Shown one piece after another: positions 1-7,439 of a stretch of 10,870 nucleotides of DNA. The position numbers and the translations under genes were made by a program. The DNA is from Verrucomicrobiota bacterium (GTDB lineage: Bacteria; Verrucomicrobiota; Verrucomicrobiia; Chthoniobacterales; UBA10450). Where the stretch lies: positions 1 to 10,870 of the forward strand of contig QHNU01000148.1 in NCBI GenBank assembly GCA_003218525.1, given 5' to 3'. Numbering within the stretch: position 1 is the stretch's first letter; each line of letters starts with the position of its first letter. The notes beneath the pieces were generated by a model. It was not told the origin of the DNA. It saw only the letters and a program-made list of their open reading frames with translations, and did no database searches.

Positions 1-3000
1 CTTCAAGTTTCGGATCATCTCGTTAATGTTGTCCTTGACGAAGGCGACTTCGCCTTGCGCAGCCACTTGAATCGACCGTGTCAGATCGCCTTTGGTAACG
101 GCCGTCGCCACATCGGCGATCGCCCGCAGCTGAGAGGTGAGATTACCGGCCAGTTGATTGACGTTGTCCGTCAAATCGCGCCAGGTGCCGGCTGCGCCTG
201 GAACATTTGCCTGCCCTCCGAGCTTTCCTTCCACACCCACTTCGCGGGCCACAGTCGTGACCTGATCAGCGAAAGTGGCGAGCGTGTCGGTCATGCTATT
301 GATCGTGTCCGCCAGGGCGGCGATCTCGCCTTTGGCTTCGACCAGTAGCTTTCGTTTTAGATCACCGTTAGCGACCGCGGTCACCACCTTGGCAATACCG
401 CGCACTTGATCAGTCAGATTGCCGGCCATGAAATTCACCGAATCGGTCAGATCTTTCCAAGTGCCGCCCACGCCTTTTACTACTGCCTGGCCACCGAGTC
501 TGCCTTCCGTTCCAACTTCTCGCGCCACTCGGGTAACTTCCGATGCAAAAGAATTGAGCTGGTCCACCATCGTGTTGACGGTGTTCTTCAATTCCAAAAC
601 CTCGCCCTTCACATCGACCGTGATTTTTTTGGAAAGATCGCCCGTTGCTACGGCCGTCGTAACGGCAGCGATGTTGCGCACCTGGGTGGTAAGGTTGCTG
701 GCCATGAAATTCACCGAATCGGTCAGGTCCTTCCAAGTTCCGGAGACGCCTTCTACCCGCGCTTGACCGCCAAGGGAACCCTCCGAACCAACCTCGCGCG
801 CCACCCGGGTTACTTCCGAAGCAAATGAGCGCAATTGATCGACCATGGTGTTGATCGTATCTTTCAGCTCCAGGATTTCTCCTTTGACGTCGACGGTGAT
901 CTTTTTCGACAAATCACCGTTTGCGACCGCAGTGGTGACGTCAGCAATGTTGCGCACCTGTCCCGTGAGATTTCCGGCCATGGAATTCACCGAATCGGTC
1001 AAATCCTTCCACGTTCCGGCGACGTCACGCACATCGGCCTGACCGCCGAGCTTACCTTCGCTGCCCACCTCACGCGCGACGCGCGTTACCTCCGCCGCGA
1101 AAGAGCTGAGCTGATCAACCATGGTGTTGATCGTGTCCTTGAGCTCAAGAATCTCGCCCTTCACATCGACCGTGATCTTCTTCGAGAGATCGCCCCGCGC
1201 GACCGCCGTGGTCACTCCAGCAATGTTGCGTACCTGCGCGGTTAAATTGCCGGCCATGGAATTCACCGAATCGGTCAAATCCTTCCACGTTCCGGCGACG
1301 CCGCGCACATCGGCCTGGCCGCCCAGCTTTCCTTCGCTACCTACTTCACGAGCCACGCGCGTCACTTCCGACGCGAAGGAGCGGAGCTGATCGACCATGG
1401 TGTTAATCGTGTCTTTCAACTGCAAAATCTCACCGCGAACCTGGACGGTAATTTTCTTGGACAGATCGCCATTTGCCACTGCCGTAGTCACTTCGGCGAT
1501 GTTGCGAACCTGCCCGGTAAGGTTCCCGGCCATGGAATTCACCGAATCAGTCAAGTCCTTCCATGTGCCGGCGACGCCTTGAACGTCAGCCTGGCCGCCT
1601 AGTTTCCCTTCGGTGCCTACCTCGCGCGCGACTCGCGTAACTTCGGCGGCAAACGAACTCAGTTGATCCACCATGGTGTTAATGGTGTTCTTCAGTTGCA
1701 AGATTTCGCCTTTGACATCGACGGTGATCTTCTTTGACAAGTCGCCGCGCGCGACGGCAGTGGTCACATCCGCGATGTTGCGCACCTGGCCGGTAAGATT
1801 GCTGGCCATGAAATTGACTGAATCGGTCAGATCCTTCCACGTTCCGGCGACGCCGCGGACATCAGCCTGACCGCCCAGCTTTCCTTCCGAGCCGACTTCG
1901 CGCGCCACGCGCGTTACCTCGGAGGCAAACGAGCTTAGCCGATCAACGAGCGTGTTGATCGTGTCCTTCATTTCGAGAATCTCACCCTTGACGTCAACGG
2001 TGATCTTGCGGGACAAATCGCCGCTCGCGATCGCAGTGGTGACTTCGGCGATGTTACGGACCTGCGCCGTCAAGTTGCCGGCCATCATGTTGACGTTGTC
2101 GGTCAAATCCTTCCACGTGCCGGCAACACCTTGCACCTCGGCTTGGCCTCCCAGTTTTCCTTCTGTGCCAACCTCGCGCGCGACGCGGGTCACTTCCGAA
2201 GCAAACGAGCGCAGTTGATCGACCATGGTGTTGATCGTGTCTTTGAGCTCGAGAATTTCGCCACGAACACCAACGGTGATTTTCTTGGAAAGGTCGCCAT
2301 TAGCCACCGCGGTCGTGACGTCGGCAATATTCCGGACCTGGCCGGTAAGATTTCGCGCCATCGAGTTCACCGAATCGGTCAAATCCTTCCACGTGCCGGC
2401 CACTCCCTTCACCTGGGCCTGGCCGCCAAGTTTTCCTTCGGTGCCGACTTCACGTGCCACGCGCGTCACTTCCGAGGCAAATGAGCTAAGCTGATCAACC
2501 ATGGTATTGATCGTATTTTTCAACTCCAGAATTTCGCCCTTGACGTCGACCGTGATTTTCTTCGACAGATCACCCGTCGCCACTGCTGTGGTTACTTCAG
2601 CAATGTTGCGCACCTGACCCGTCAGGTTGCGCGCCATGAAATTCACTGAATCAGTCAGATCTTTCCAGGTGCCGGAAACACCCTCCACCTTCGCCTGCCC
2701 CCCCAAGATTCCTTCGGAGCCCACTTCGCGCGCGACGCGGGTCACTTCCGAAGCGAATGAGCGTAGTTGGTCGACCATAACGTTGACCGTGTCTTTCAGC
2801 TCCAGGAACTCTCCCTTAACGTCCACCGTGATCTTCTTGGTCAGATCACCGGTCGCCACCGCAGTGGTCACAGTCGCGATGTTGCGAACCTGAGCGGTGA
2901 GATTTCCGGCCATCAGATTGACGTTTTCGGTAAGGTCCCGCCACGTTCCTGCCACACCTCGCACCTTGGCCTGACCGCCCAGTTTTCCTTCCGTGCCGAC

Positions 3001-3204
3001 CTCGCGAGCAACGCGAGTTACCTCGGACGCAAATGCTCCGAGCTGGTCGACCATCGTGTTTACTGTTTTGGCAGTGCGGAGGAACTCACCCTCCAACGGC
3101 CGGCCGTCCCACTCGATTGCCATCGTTTTGGAAAGATCGCCCTTTGCTACTGCGCCAATGACGCGCGCTATTTCACTGGTTGGATATACCAGATCCCCGA
3201 TCAG
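1..3204 (-). repeat. Tandem 276-bp (92-residue) HAMP-pair coding repeats
   Basis: A fixed marker codon, the Met of the VN.MAGNL motif (Leu in the end units), recurs on the minus strand with its low coordinate at 2911, 2635, 2359, 2083, 1807, 1531, 1255, 979, 703, 427 and 151. Every step is exactly 276 bp. The equivalent codon of the first unit is at 3202, 291 bp away, because that unit carries five extra residues around its EWDGRPLEGEF segment. The central units are nearly identical at protein level but differ at many third codon positions, so most duplications are old and under purifying selection. The outermost units (3204-2914 and 429 to 1) are the most divergent. This is a coding repeat, not a mobile or noncoding satellite. 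Confidence 0.95.
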
Positions 3205-3528
3205 GGCGTTAACCGAACCAATCGATTCGGCCCAACATTGAGAGACGTCACCAATGGAGGCCCGCTGAGTGATCCTTCCCTCTTTGCCAACAACGCGGGC
3301 GATCCGCTCGAGCTCTTTCGCCATACGTTGATTCAAACCGATAACATCGTTGAAGCTGTCGGCTACTTTGCCGGCCAGGCCGGTCCAATCTTCTGGCAGA
3401 CGCGCGGAAAAATCGCCGCGCTTAAATGCGCGGAGCGCCAACAACAGCGCTCGAGCGTCCAGCTCATCTCCGTTGGCGCGCGAATGACCCCGCATTCGCG
3501 CGGTGGGGGCGGAAGTAGTTTTTTTCAT
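1..3528 (-). CDS. Poly-HAMP sensor histidine kinase, N-terminal part (3' end outside window)
   Basis: An uninterrupted minus-strand frame of 1176 codons runs from the ATG at 3528 to base 1 without a stop. An in-frame TAG at 3589-3591 and no other start codon between make this ATG the only reasonable start. After a basic, Ser/Thr-rich stretch (residues 1-23) comes a HAMP-like segment (about 24-66), then a chain of 92-residue units. Each unit appears to contain two HAMP modules: one with VTTAVA.GDLSKKITV, one with VAREVGTEGKLGGQA and GTWKDLTDSVN. There is no signal peptide or membrane helix, so the protein should be cytosolic, like the fungal Nik1-type (group III) kinases that carry the same 92-residue repeats. 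HAMP chains relay conformational change to an output kinase. The window ends at NINEMIRNLK, which in bacterial relatives closes the HAMP array before GAF, HisKA, HATPase and receiver domains. Those output domains are inferred, not seen. The ligand is unknown. The gene starts 186 bp after the fumarylacetoacetase stop, so it is probably a separate unit. Confidence 0.9.
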   Translation of the reverse strand, partial: MKKTTSAPTARMRGHSRANGDELDARALLLALRAFKRGDFSARLPEDWTGLAGKVADSFNDVIGLNQRMAKELERIARVVGKEGRITQRASIGDVSQCWAESIGSVNALIGDLVYPTSEIARVIGAVAKGDLSKTMAIEWDGRPLEGEFLRTAKTVNTMVDQLGAFASEVTRVAREVGTEGKLGGQAKVRGVAGTWRDLTENVNLMAGNLTAQVRNIATVTTAVATGDLTKKITVDVKGEFLELKDTVNVMVDQLRSFASEVTRVAREVGSEGILGGQAKVEGVSGTWKDLTDSVNFMARNLTGQVRNIAEVTTAVATGDLSKKITVDVKGEILELKNTINTMVDQLSSFASEVTRVAREVGTEGKLGGQAQVKGVAGTWKDLTDSVNSMARNLTGQVRNIADVTTAVANGDLSKKITVGVRGEILELKDTINTMVDQLRSFASEVTRVAREVGTEGKLGGQAEVQGVAGTWKDLTDNVNMMAGNLTAQVRNIAEVTTAIASGDLSRKITVDVKGEILEMKDTINTLVDRLSSFASEVTRVAREVGSEGKLGGQADVRGVAGTWKDLTDSVNFMASNLTGQVRNIADVTTAVARGDLSKKITVDVKGEILQLKNTINTMVDQLSSFAAEVTRVAREVGTEGKLGGQADVQGVAGTWKDLTDSVNSMAGNLTGQVRNIAEVTTAVANGDLSKKITVQVRGEILQLKDTINTMVDQLRSFASEVTRVAREVGSEGKLGGQADVRGVAGTWKDLTDSVNSMAGNLTAQVRNIAGVTTAVARGDLSKKITVDVKGEILELKDTINTMVDQLSSFAAEVTRVAREVGSEGKLGGQADVRDVAGTWKDLTDSVNSMAGNLTGQVRNIADVTTAVANGDLSKKITVDVKGEILELKDTINTMVDQLRSFASEVTRVAREVGSEGSLGGQARVEGVSGTWKDLTDSVNFMASNLTTQVRNIAAVTTAVATGDLSKKITVDVKGEVLELKNTVNTMVDQLNSFASEVTRVAREVGTEGRLGGQAVVKGVGGTWKDLTDSVNFMAGNLTDQVRGIAKVVTAVANGDLKRKLLVEAKGEIAALADTINSMTDTLATFADQVTTVAREVGVEGKLGGQANVPGAAGTWRDLTDNVNQLAGNLTSQLRAIADVATAVTKGDLTRSIQVAAQGEVAFVKDNINEMIRNLK

Positions 3529-3714
3529 AAGCGATGAAGACCCATCATTATTTGGCGGGCCAAGAAAAAGTCTGCCATAAGAAGCGCCCTATGATTCGCA
3601 TCGAAGGTAACAAGTTCGTATTCCCGCGAAAAGCAGCAAATCGCGCGCCCTCCCTTGATTGAGACTCTCTCCGGCCGATCGCGCCACGGCGCAGAGGAAT
3701 ATTTCTTCCACTTT

Positions 3715-4977
3715 TTAAGTCGCGGCGGTAACTCGACCGGTCACCTCACCGAAACCGACTCTGTAATTATCACCTTCACACCAGCCGGTGATCGTGAGGG
3801 TGTCACCGTCTTCCAGCCATTTTCGCGTTTCGTCACTCGGCAGTTTCAGCGGATTCGCCCCGCGCCAAGTTAGCTCGAGCATGCAGCCGCGGGATTCTTC
3901 GGTCGGCCCGCTGATGGTACCGCTGGCCAGCAGGTCACCGGTCTGGAGATTGCAGCCGCCAATAGTGTGATGCGCCACTTGCTGCGCCAAACTCCAGTAG
4001 AGGTTTTGAAAATTGGTTCGCGTGACGACGTGAGGCTCACGCATCGCATCAGTTCGCAGACCGGCCTCCAAATGGATGTCGAAGGTTGAATCATTGGCGC
4101 GGTCCAAATACGAGAGCGGGAGTGGATCCTGCCGCTCGAGTGGCTTTCGAAACGGTTCCAGTGCCTCCAGGGTGACAACCCAAGGCGAAATGCTGGTGCA
4201 GAAATTCTTGGCCAGGAACGGCCCGAGCGGCTGATATTCCCAAGTCTGAATATCGCGCGCACTCCAGTCGTTCATTAGCACCATTCCAAAAATATGATCT
4301 TCCGCGCGCTCGATCGGAACGGGCCTGCCCAACTCGTTTCCAGGCCCGATGAAAAATGCGGCCTCAAGCTCGAAATCGAGGCTGCGCGACGGACCAAACA
4401 CCGGTGCTGAGCCCTCGGACGTTTTCGTTTGGCCGCGCGGCCGCTTCACGTCCGTACCGCTGATCACAACCGAGCTGGCGCGGCCGTGATAGGCAACCGG
4501 CAGCCACTTCCAATTCGGCATGAGCGCATTCTCCGGCCCGCGCAACATCGTCCCGACATTATGAGCATGATGATAGGACGAATAGAAATCGGTGTAATCT
4601 CCGATGCGCGCTGGCAAAAGCATCGTCACTTCGCTCTGCTGGTAAAAAACGCGATCGCGTAACTGGGTATTGTCACGCAAAGTCGCGGTTTCGGCTGCGA
4701 GCAAATGCTGAATAAGCTCGCGCGTCCTCGTCCAGGCTGGTCGGCCGAGGGCCATGAAGATTCGCTGTCTCCGTGCTCCTCCGGCGACTATTCCCTCCGT
4801 TACGACGTCCAGATAGCCGAGCTCCTCCAAGATTGAGAGATCGAGGACAAGATTTCCAATGGCGACGCCAATTCGCGGGCTGCCGTGTCGGGGTTGAAAA
4901 ACACCAAAGGGCAGATTTTGAATCGGGAAATGCGAATCGCGCGGCACTTCGATGAAGGAACGGACCGGTTGCGCCAT
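3715..4977 (-). CDS. fahA: Fumarylacetoacetase (fumarylacetoacetate hydrolase)
   Basis: A 420-residue protein with the full length of family 1 fumarylacetoacetases (mouse FAH is 419). The enzyme hydrolyses fumarylacetoacetate to fumarate and acetoacetate, the final step of tyrosine/phenylalanine catabolism through homogentisate. It is cytosolic and metal-dependent. The key residues of mouse FAH are all present at a constant offset of four: metal ligands D130, E203, E205 and D237; substrate-contacting Y132; catalytic H137; R241, Q244, K257 and T354. Recognisable blocks are GDYTDFYSSYHHAHNVG (126-142), ALMPNWKWLPVAYHGRASSV (151-170), MNDWSARDIQ (235-244) and ASGTISGP (351-358). The ATG at 4977 is followed by a typical family N-terminus; no strong ribosome binding site precedes it. 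It is the third gene of an apparent operon, 83 bp after the unknown protein. No homogentisate dioxygenase or 4-hydroxyphenylpyruvate dioxygenase gene is in view, so the rest of the pathway lies elsewhere. Confidence 0.96.
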   Translation of the reverse strand: MAQPVRSFIEVPRDSHFPIQNLPFGVFQPRHGSPRIGVAIGNLVLDLSILEELGYLDVVTEGIVAGGARRQRIFMALGRPAWTRTRELIQHLLAAETATLRDNTQLRDRVFYQQSEVTMLLPARIGDYTDFYSSYHHAHNVGTMLRGPENALMPNWKWLPVAYHGRASSVVISGTDVKRPRGQTKTSEGSAPVFGPSRSLDFELEAAFFIGPGNELGRPVPIERAEDHIFGMVLMNDWSARDIQTWEYQPLGPFLAKNFCTSISPWVVTLEALEPFRKPLERQDPLPLSYLDRANDSTFDIHLEAGLRTDAMREPHVVTRTNFQNLYWSLAQQVAHHTIGGCNLQTGDLLASGTISGPTEESRGCMLELTWRGANPLKLPSDETRKWLEDGDTLTITGWCEGDNYRVGFGEVTGRVTAAT

Positions 4978-5018
4978 GAGGAAGAATTGTAAGAGATTGT
5001 GGGAAGACGCCAGTGTAG

Positions 5019-5039
5019 TCGCGTCTGTGCGCGACGCGA
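5019..5039 (-). promoter_or_regulatory. Intercistronic hairpin upstream of fumarylacetoacetase
   Basis: A perfect 7-bp GC-rich stem (TCGCGTC paired with GACGCGA) with a 7-base loop lies in the 83-bp gap between the unknown protein and fumarylacetoacetase. No T-run follows it in the direction of transcription, so it does not look like a canonical intrinsic terminator. It could stabilise or punctuate the polycistronic mRNA. A chance hairpin in GC-rich DNA is also possible. Confidence 0.3.
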
Positions 5040-5060
5040 GCGCGGCCCAAGCAACTGCGG

Positions 5061-6002
5061 CTACAGCAATTTCAGCGCGCGCAAATCCTGGCGCGGCTCA
5101 TCGAAGCTGCAGCTGCCAAAAGAGGTAATGAACCGGCGATGTTTTTCGATCTTATCCGAGCTGATCTTCCAATCGCGCCAGCCAAAAACGGTCTCGTCGA
5201 AATGAAAGGAGTTGGCGTTCTCATCCTCGAGCATGATGCAGGTTTGTCGCTCATCCCAACCGTGCTCGATCGCAAGGAGCCCCGCACCTAAGACATTGAG
5301 GAATCGTTGCATTTTTGCGTTCACTTCATCGCGAAACATCCGAATGGGATGATGAAGACCAGCCGTAAACTTCATCGCTACACCTTGCCTCGCCCCCGCG
5401 ACCAGCGCCTTTGCGATCTGCATTGAGCTTGGGAACGCATCAGGGGTGACACCACCCGTGCGTAGTTTGAAACTGAACGGCTGCCCGTTCGTTCGTGAAT
5501 TGTGCTCCGCCAACAACGAAATGGTCCGCTCTGCGTCCTCCGTCAACGCTTCCCAAAACGTGCGCACGCGCAAGTCGCCGATCACCTCGCGCATTTTGGC
5601 CAGAGTCTCCCTCTCGACGCCTGGCGGCAGCGGTATCTCGAGTTGGTCGATCAGTACAAAATTCTTGCACTCGCCCGAAAACTCGCGGATTCCCCTTACA
5701 GCCGTTTTTAGCTCCTCCAGAAAATCAATCGTATTGGTCGTCTTCGCCCCGAGAGCAGAGATCCGAAGCGGACAGTTCTGGTCGAACTCTGAAATGAACC
5801 ACGCTGCATCGGCGAATTTTCCGATGGGCAACACAAAAGTGGAAAGCATCCAGGCATCGCTGCTGCGCAAGTACGTCGCGTGGTTCTTCAGGGCGGTTTC
5901 CAGGGTAAGTGTCGTCGGAGGAAATAGCCCAGCATAGTCGATGGAGTGCGCGAGCAAAACGCGAAGAGAAAGGGCGGCTTCCGTGCCCGCTACCATGCTC
6001 AT
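5061..6002 (-). CDS. Conserved protein of unknown function in an amino-acid catabolic operon
   Basis: A 313-residue cytosolic-looking protein with no signal peptide or membrane helix. The chosen start is the ATG at 6002, which overlaps the glutamate dehydrogenase stop as ATGA (5999-6002), a pattern typical of translational coupling. The frame stays open to an ATG at 6194, but that extension lies inside the dehydrogenase gene and reads as low-complexity shadow sequence. A second ATG at 5996 is also possible. Distinct motifs are HSIDYAGLFPP (19-29), FKLRTGGVTPDAFP (178-191), MKFTAGLHHPIR (210-221), RFLNVLGAG (233-241) and FGSCSFDEP (295-303). The clusters of Lys, Arg, Asp and His in these blocks look like an active or ligand-binding site, and the alternating strand/helix character suggests a TIM-barrel-like enzyme fold. 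I recall similar uncharacterised proteins in other bacteria but know of no assigned function. Position between glutamate dehydrogenase and fumarylacetoacetase suggests, but does not prove, a role in amino-acid breakdown. Confidence 0.85.
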   Translation of the reverse strand: MSMVAGTEAALSLRVLLAHSIDYAGLFPPTTLTLETALKNHATYLRSSDAWMLSTFVLPIGKFADAAWFISEFDQNCPLRISALGAKTTNTIDFLEELKTAVRGIREFSGECKNFVLIDQLEIPLPPGVERETLAKMREVIGDLRVRTFWEALTEDAERTISLLAEHNSRTNGQPFSFKLRTGGVTPDAFPSSMQIAKALVAGARQGVAMKFTAGLHHPIRMFRDEVNAKMQRFLNVLGAGLLAIEHGWDERQTCIMLEDENANSFHFDETVFGWRDWKISSDKIEKHRRFITSFGSCSFDEPRQDLRALKLL

Positions 6003-7276
6003 GGAAAAAGCCCGCGTGTTGCCTTGGCCTTCATCACGCGTTCGACCCCGATCGCCAACGCTGCCATGCGATGTGAAATCTTGTGCACTTTTGCCCGGCG
6101 AATGACCTGAGTGAAAGAATGTTCCAAGATGCGGAAAAGTTTGTCCGTCACTTCGGTCTCGCTCCACATGAATGATTGCAGACCTTGCACCCACTCGAAG
6201 TAGGAAACGATGACACCGCCGGCGTTACACAAAATATCGGGAATGACAAAAACCTCATCCCACCTTTGATCAAGGATTCTGTCTGCTTCGGGAGAGGTCG
6301 GGCCGTTTGCGGCTTCGGCCAGAATGCGGCACTGCAATTTCGCTGCGTTTCGTTCGGTGATGACTCGATCGACTGCGGCCGGAACCAGCACGTCGCATTT
6401 CTGCAGAAGCATTTCGTTGGGGTCGATCCGATCGCCTTGATCGAACGCCCGCAAATTTCCCTTTTTCAGCACGTGCTGCTCGGCCGCTTTCACGTCGATG
6501 CCTTTGGCATTGTAGAGAGCGACGGTGGCATCACTGAGACCGACAACCTTGAGGCCGGTCCTCAGCGCCAGCGATAACGCGGCGACGGAGCCAACATTGC
6601 CGAAACCCTGGACAATTACCGTGCATTTTTCGGGGTCCATTTTGAGCATGTCCATTGCTCGTTCTACCAAGTAAACTACGCCTCGGCCGGTGGCTTCGCG
6701 CCGGCCTTCGGTACCGCCGATTGATACCGGTTTTCCAGTCACGATCTCGCTCACGGCGTAGCCTTGATAAACGGAATAGGTGTCCATGAACCATGCCATC
6801 ACTTGTTCGTTCGTGCCCATGTCCGGACCCATGATGTCGGTGTGAGGTCCAACAAACGGGATCATCTCCTGCATGTAGCGCCGGGAGACGGCCTCCAGCT
6901 CGCTCCGCGAGAGTTTTGTCGGATCACAGGCGATACCCCCTTTCGCTCCGCCATAAGGCAAACCGTTTAACGCGCATTTCCAGCTCATCCACATGGCCAG
7001 GGCAGCGGTCTCACCCATGGAAAGAGAAGGGGCAAATCGCGTGCCGCCTTTGGTCGGACCTAGCGTCAGATGATGCTGCACCCGATAGCCTTGAAAAGTC
7101 TTCGTGCTGCCGTCATCCATGTGCACCGGCAAGGTGACCGCAATCGCCCGCTTCGGGTACATCAGCCGCTCGCGATTATTAACGTCAATTTGCAGATAGT
7201 CGGCGATGACGCGGAATTGCTCGCGCGCCATTGCGAAAACGTCGTCATCTTCGTAAATGCTCAGGGCCGAACTCAT
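5999..7276 (-). CDS. gdhA: Glutamate dehydrogenase (Glu/Leu/Phe/Val dehydrogenase family)
   Basis: A 425-residue enzyme, the usual size of hexameric bacterial glutamate dehydrogenases such as RocG/GudB. It interconverts glutamate with 2-oxoglutarate plus ammonium using NAD(P). The catalytic-domain residues K76 (PTKGG), K100 (MSWK), K112 (GGAKGG) and D152 (PDMGT) have the same spacing as K89, K113, K125 and D165 of the Clostridium symbiosum enzyme. S358 in NAGGVIVSYFEW matches its S380. Together with K76 this favours glutamate over leucine or phenylalanine as substrate. The Rossmann dinucleotide motif is GFGNVG (224-229). Cofactor preference (NAD or NADP) cannot be called safely. The ATG at 7276 gives a normal N-terminus; no clear ribosome binding site precedes it. 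It heads the apparent operon with the unknown protein and fumarylacetoacetase, which favours a catabolic, glutamate-oxidising role. Confidence 0.95.
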   Translation of the reverse strand: MSSALSIYEDDDVFAMAREQFRVIADYLQIDVNNRERLMYPKRAIAVTLPVHMDDGSTKTFQGYRVQHHLTLGPTKGGTRFAPSLSMGETAALAMWMSWKCALNGLPYGGAKGGIACDPTKLSRSELEAVSRRYMQEMIPFVGPHTDIMGPDMGTNEQVMAWFMDTYSVYQGYAVSEIVTGKPVSIGGTEGRREATGRGVVYLVERAMDMLKMDPEKCTVIVQGFGNVGSVAALSLALRTGLKVVGLSDATVALYNAKGIDVKAAEQHVLKKGNLRAFDQGDRIDPNEMLLQKCDVLVPAAVDRVITERNAAKLQCRILAEAANGPTSPEADRILDQRWDEVFVIPDILCNAGGVIVSYFEWVQGLQSFMWSETEVTDKLFRILEHSFTQVIRRAKVHKISHRMAALAIGVERVMKAKATRGLFP

Positions 7277-7439
7277 AAATTGGAGAGAGGCGTGTCAGGA
7301 AACCGCGCCGGAGACTGGTATTTGCGCTTGGTGCTGCGCGGCGTCAAATCGAATCCACCGCGCGAAAATCGCACAAATCAGTCGGCGCGGAACATGAAAG
7401 GTTTGGCAGGAAAGCGCCCGCCGCCTAAAGTCCCGCGGC
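7277..7439. promoter_or_regulatory. Divergent intergenic region between glutamate dehydrogenase and the PLP enzyme
   Basis: These 163 bases separate two divergently transcribed genes and must hold the promoters for both, unless one is leaderless. On the minus strand a TTGACG (7342-7347) resembles a -35 box ahead of glutamate dehydrogenase, but the matching -10 (around AAATACC) is poor. No convincing -10/-35 pair was found for the plus-strand gene. I see no clear operator palindrome. Confidence 0.35.

Noticed and set aside
1..3204. Tandem repeats considered as a CRISPR array or satellite DNA
   Set aside because: The 276-bp period is in frame with one open reading frame, there are no unique spacers, and the variation falls mainly at third codon positions.
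2767..3537. Plus-strand open frame of 256 codons, plus a ladder of 60-140-codon plus-strand frames across 55-2893
   Set aside because: All lie antisense to the HAMP array and recur with its 276-bp period. They are shadow frames created by the repeat codon pattern; the minus-strand frame has clear domain homology.
3681..3692. Short GCGC/GCGC inverted repeat downstream of the fumarylacetoacetase stop
   Set aside because: Only a 4-bp stem and no T-run, so it cannot be called a terminator; the rest of the 186-bp gap shows nothing recognisable.
6003..6194. Upstream extension of the unknown protein to the ATG at 6194
   Set aside because: The added 64 residues lie entirely within the dehydrogenase gene and look like low-complexity out-of-frame translation. 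The ATGA overlap at 5999-6002 is the better start.
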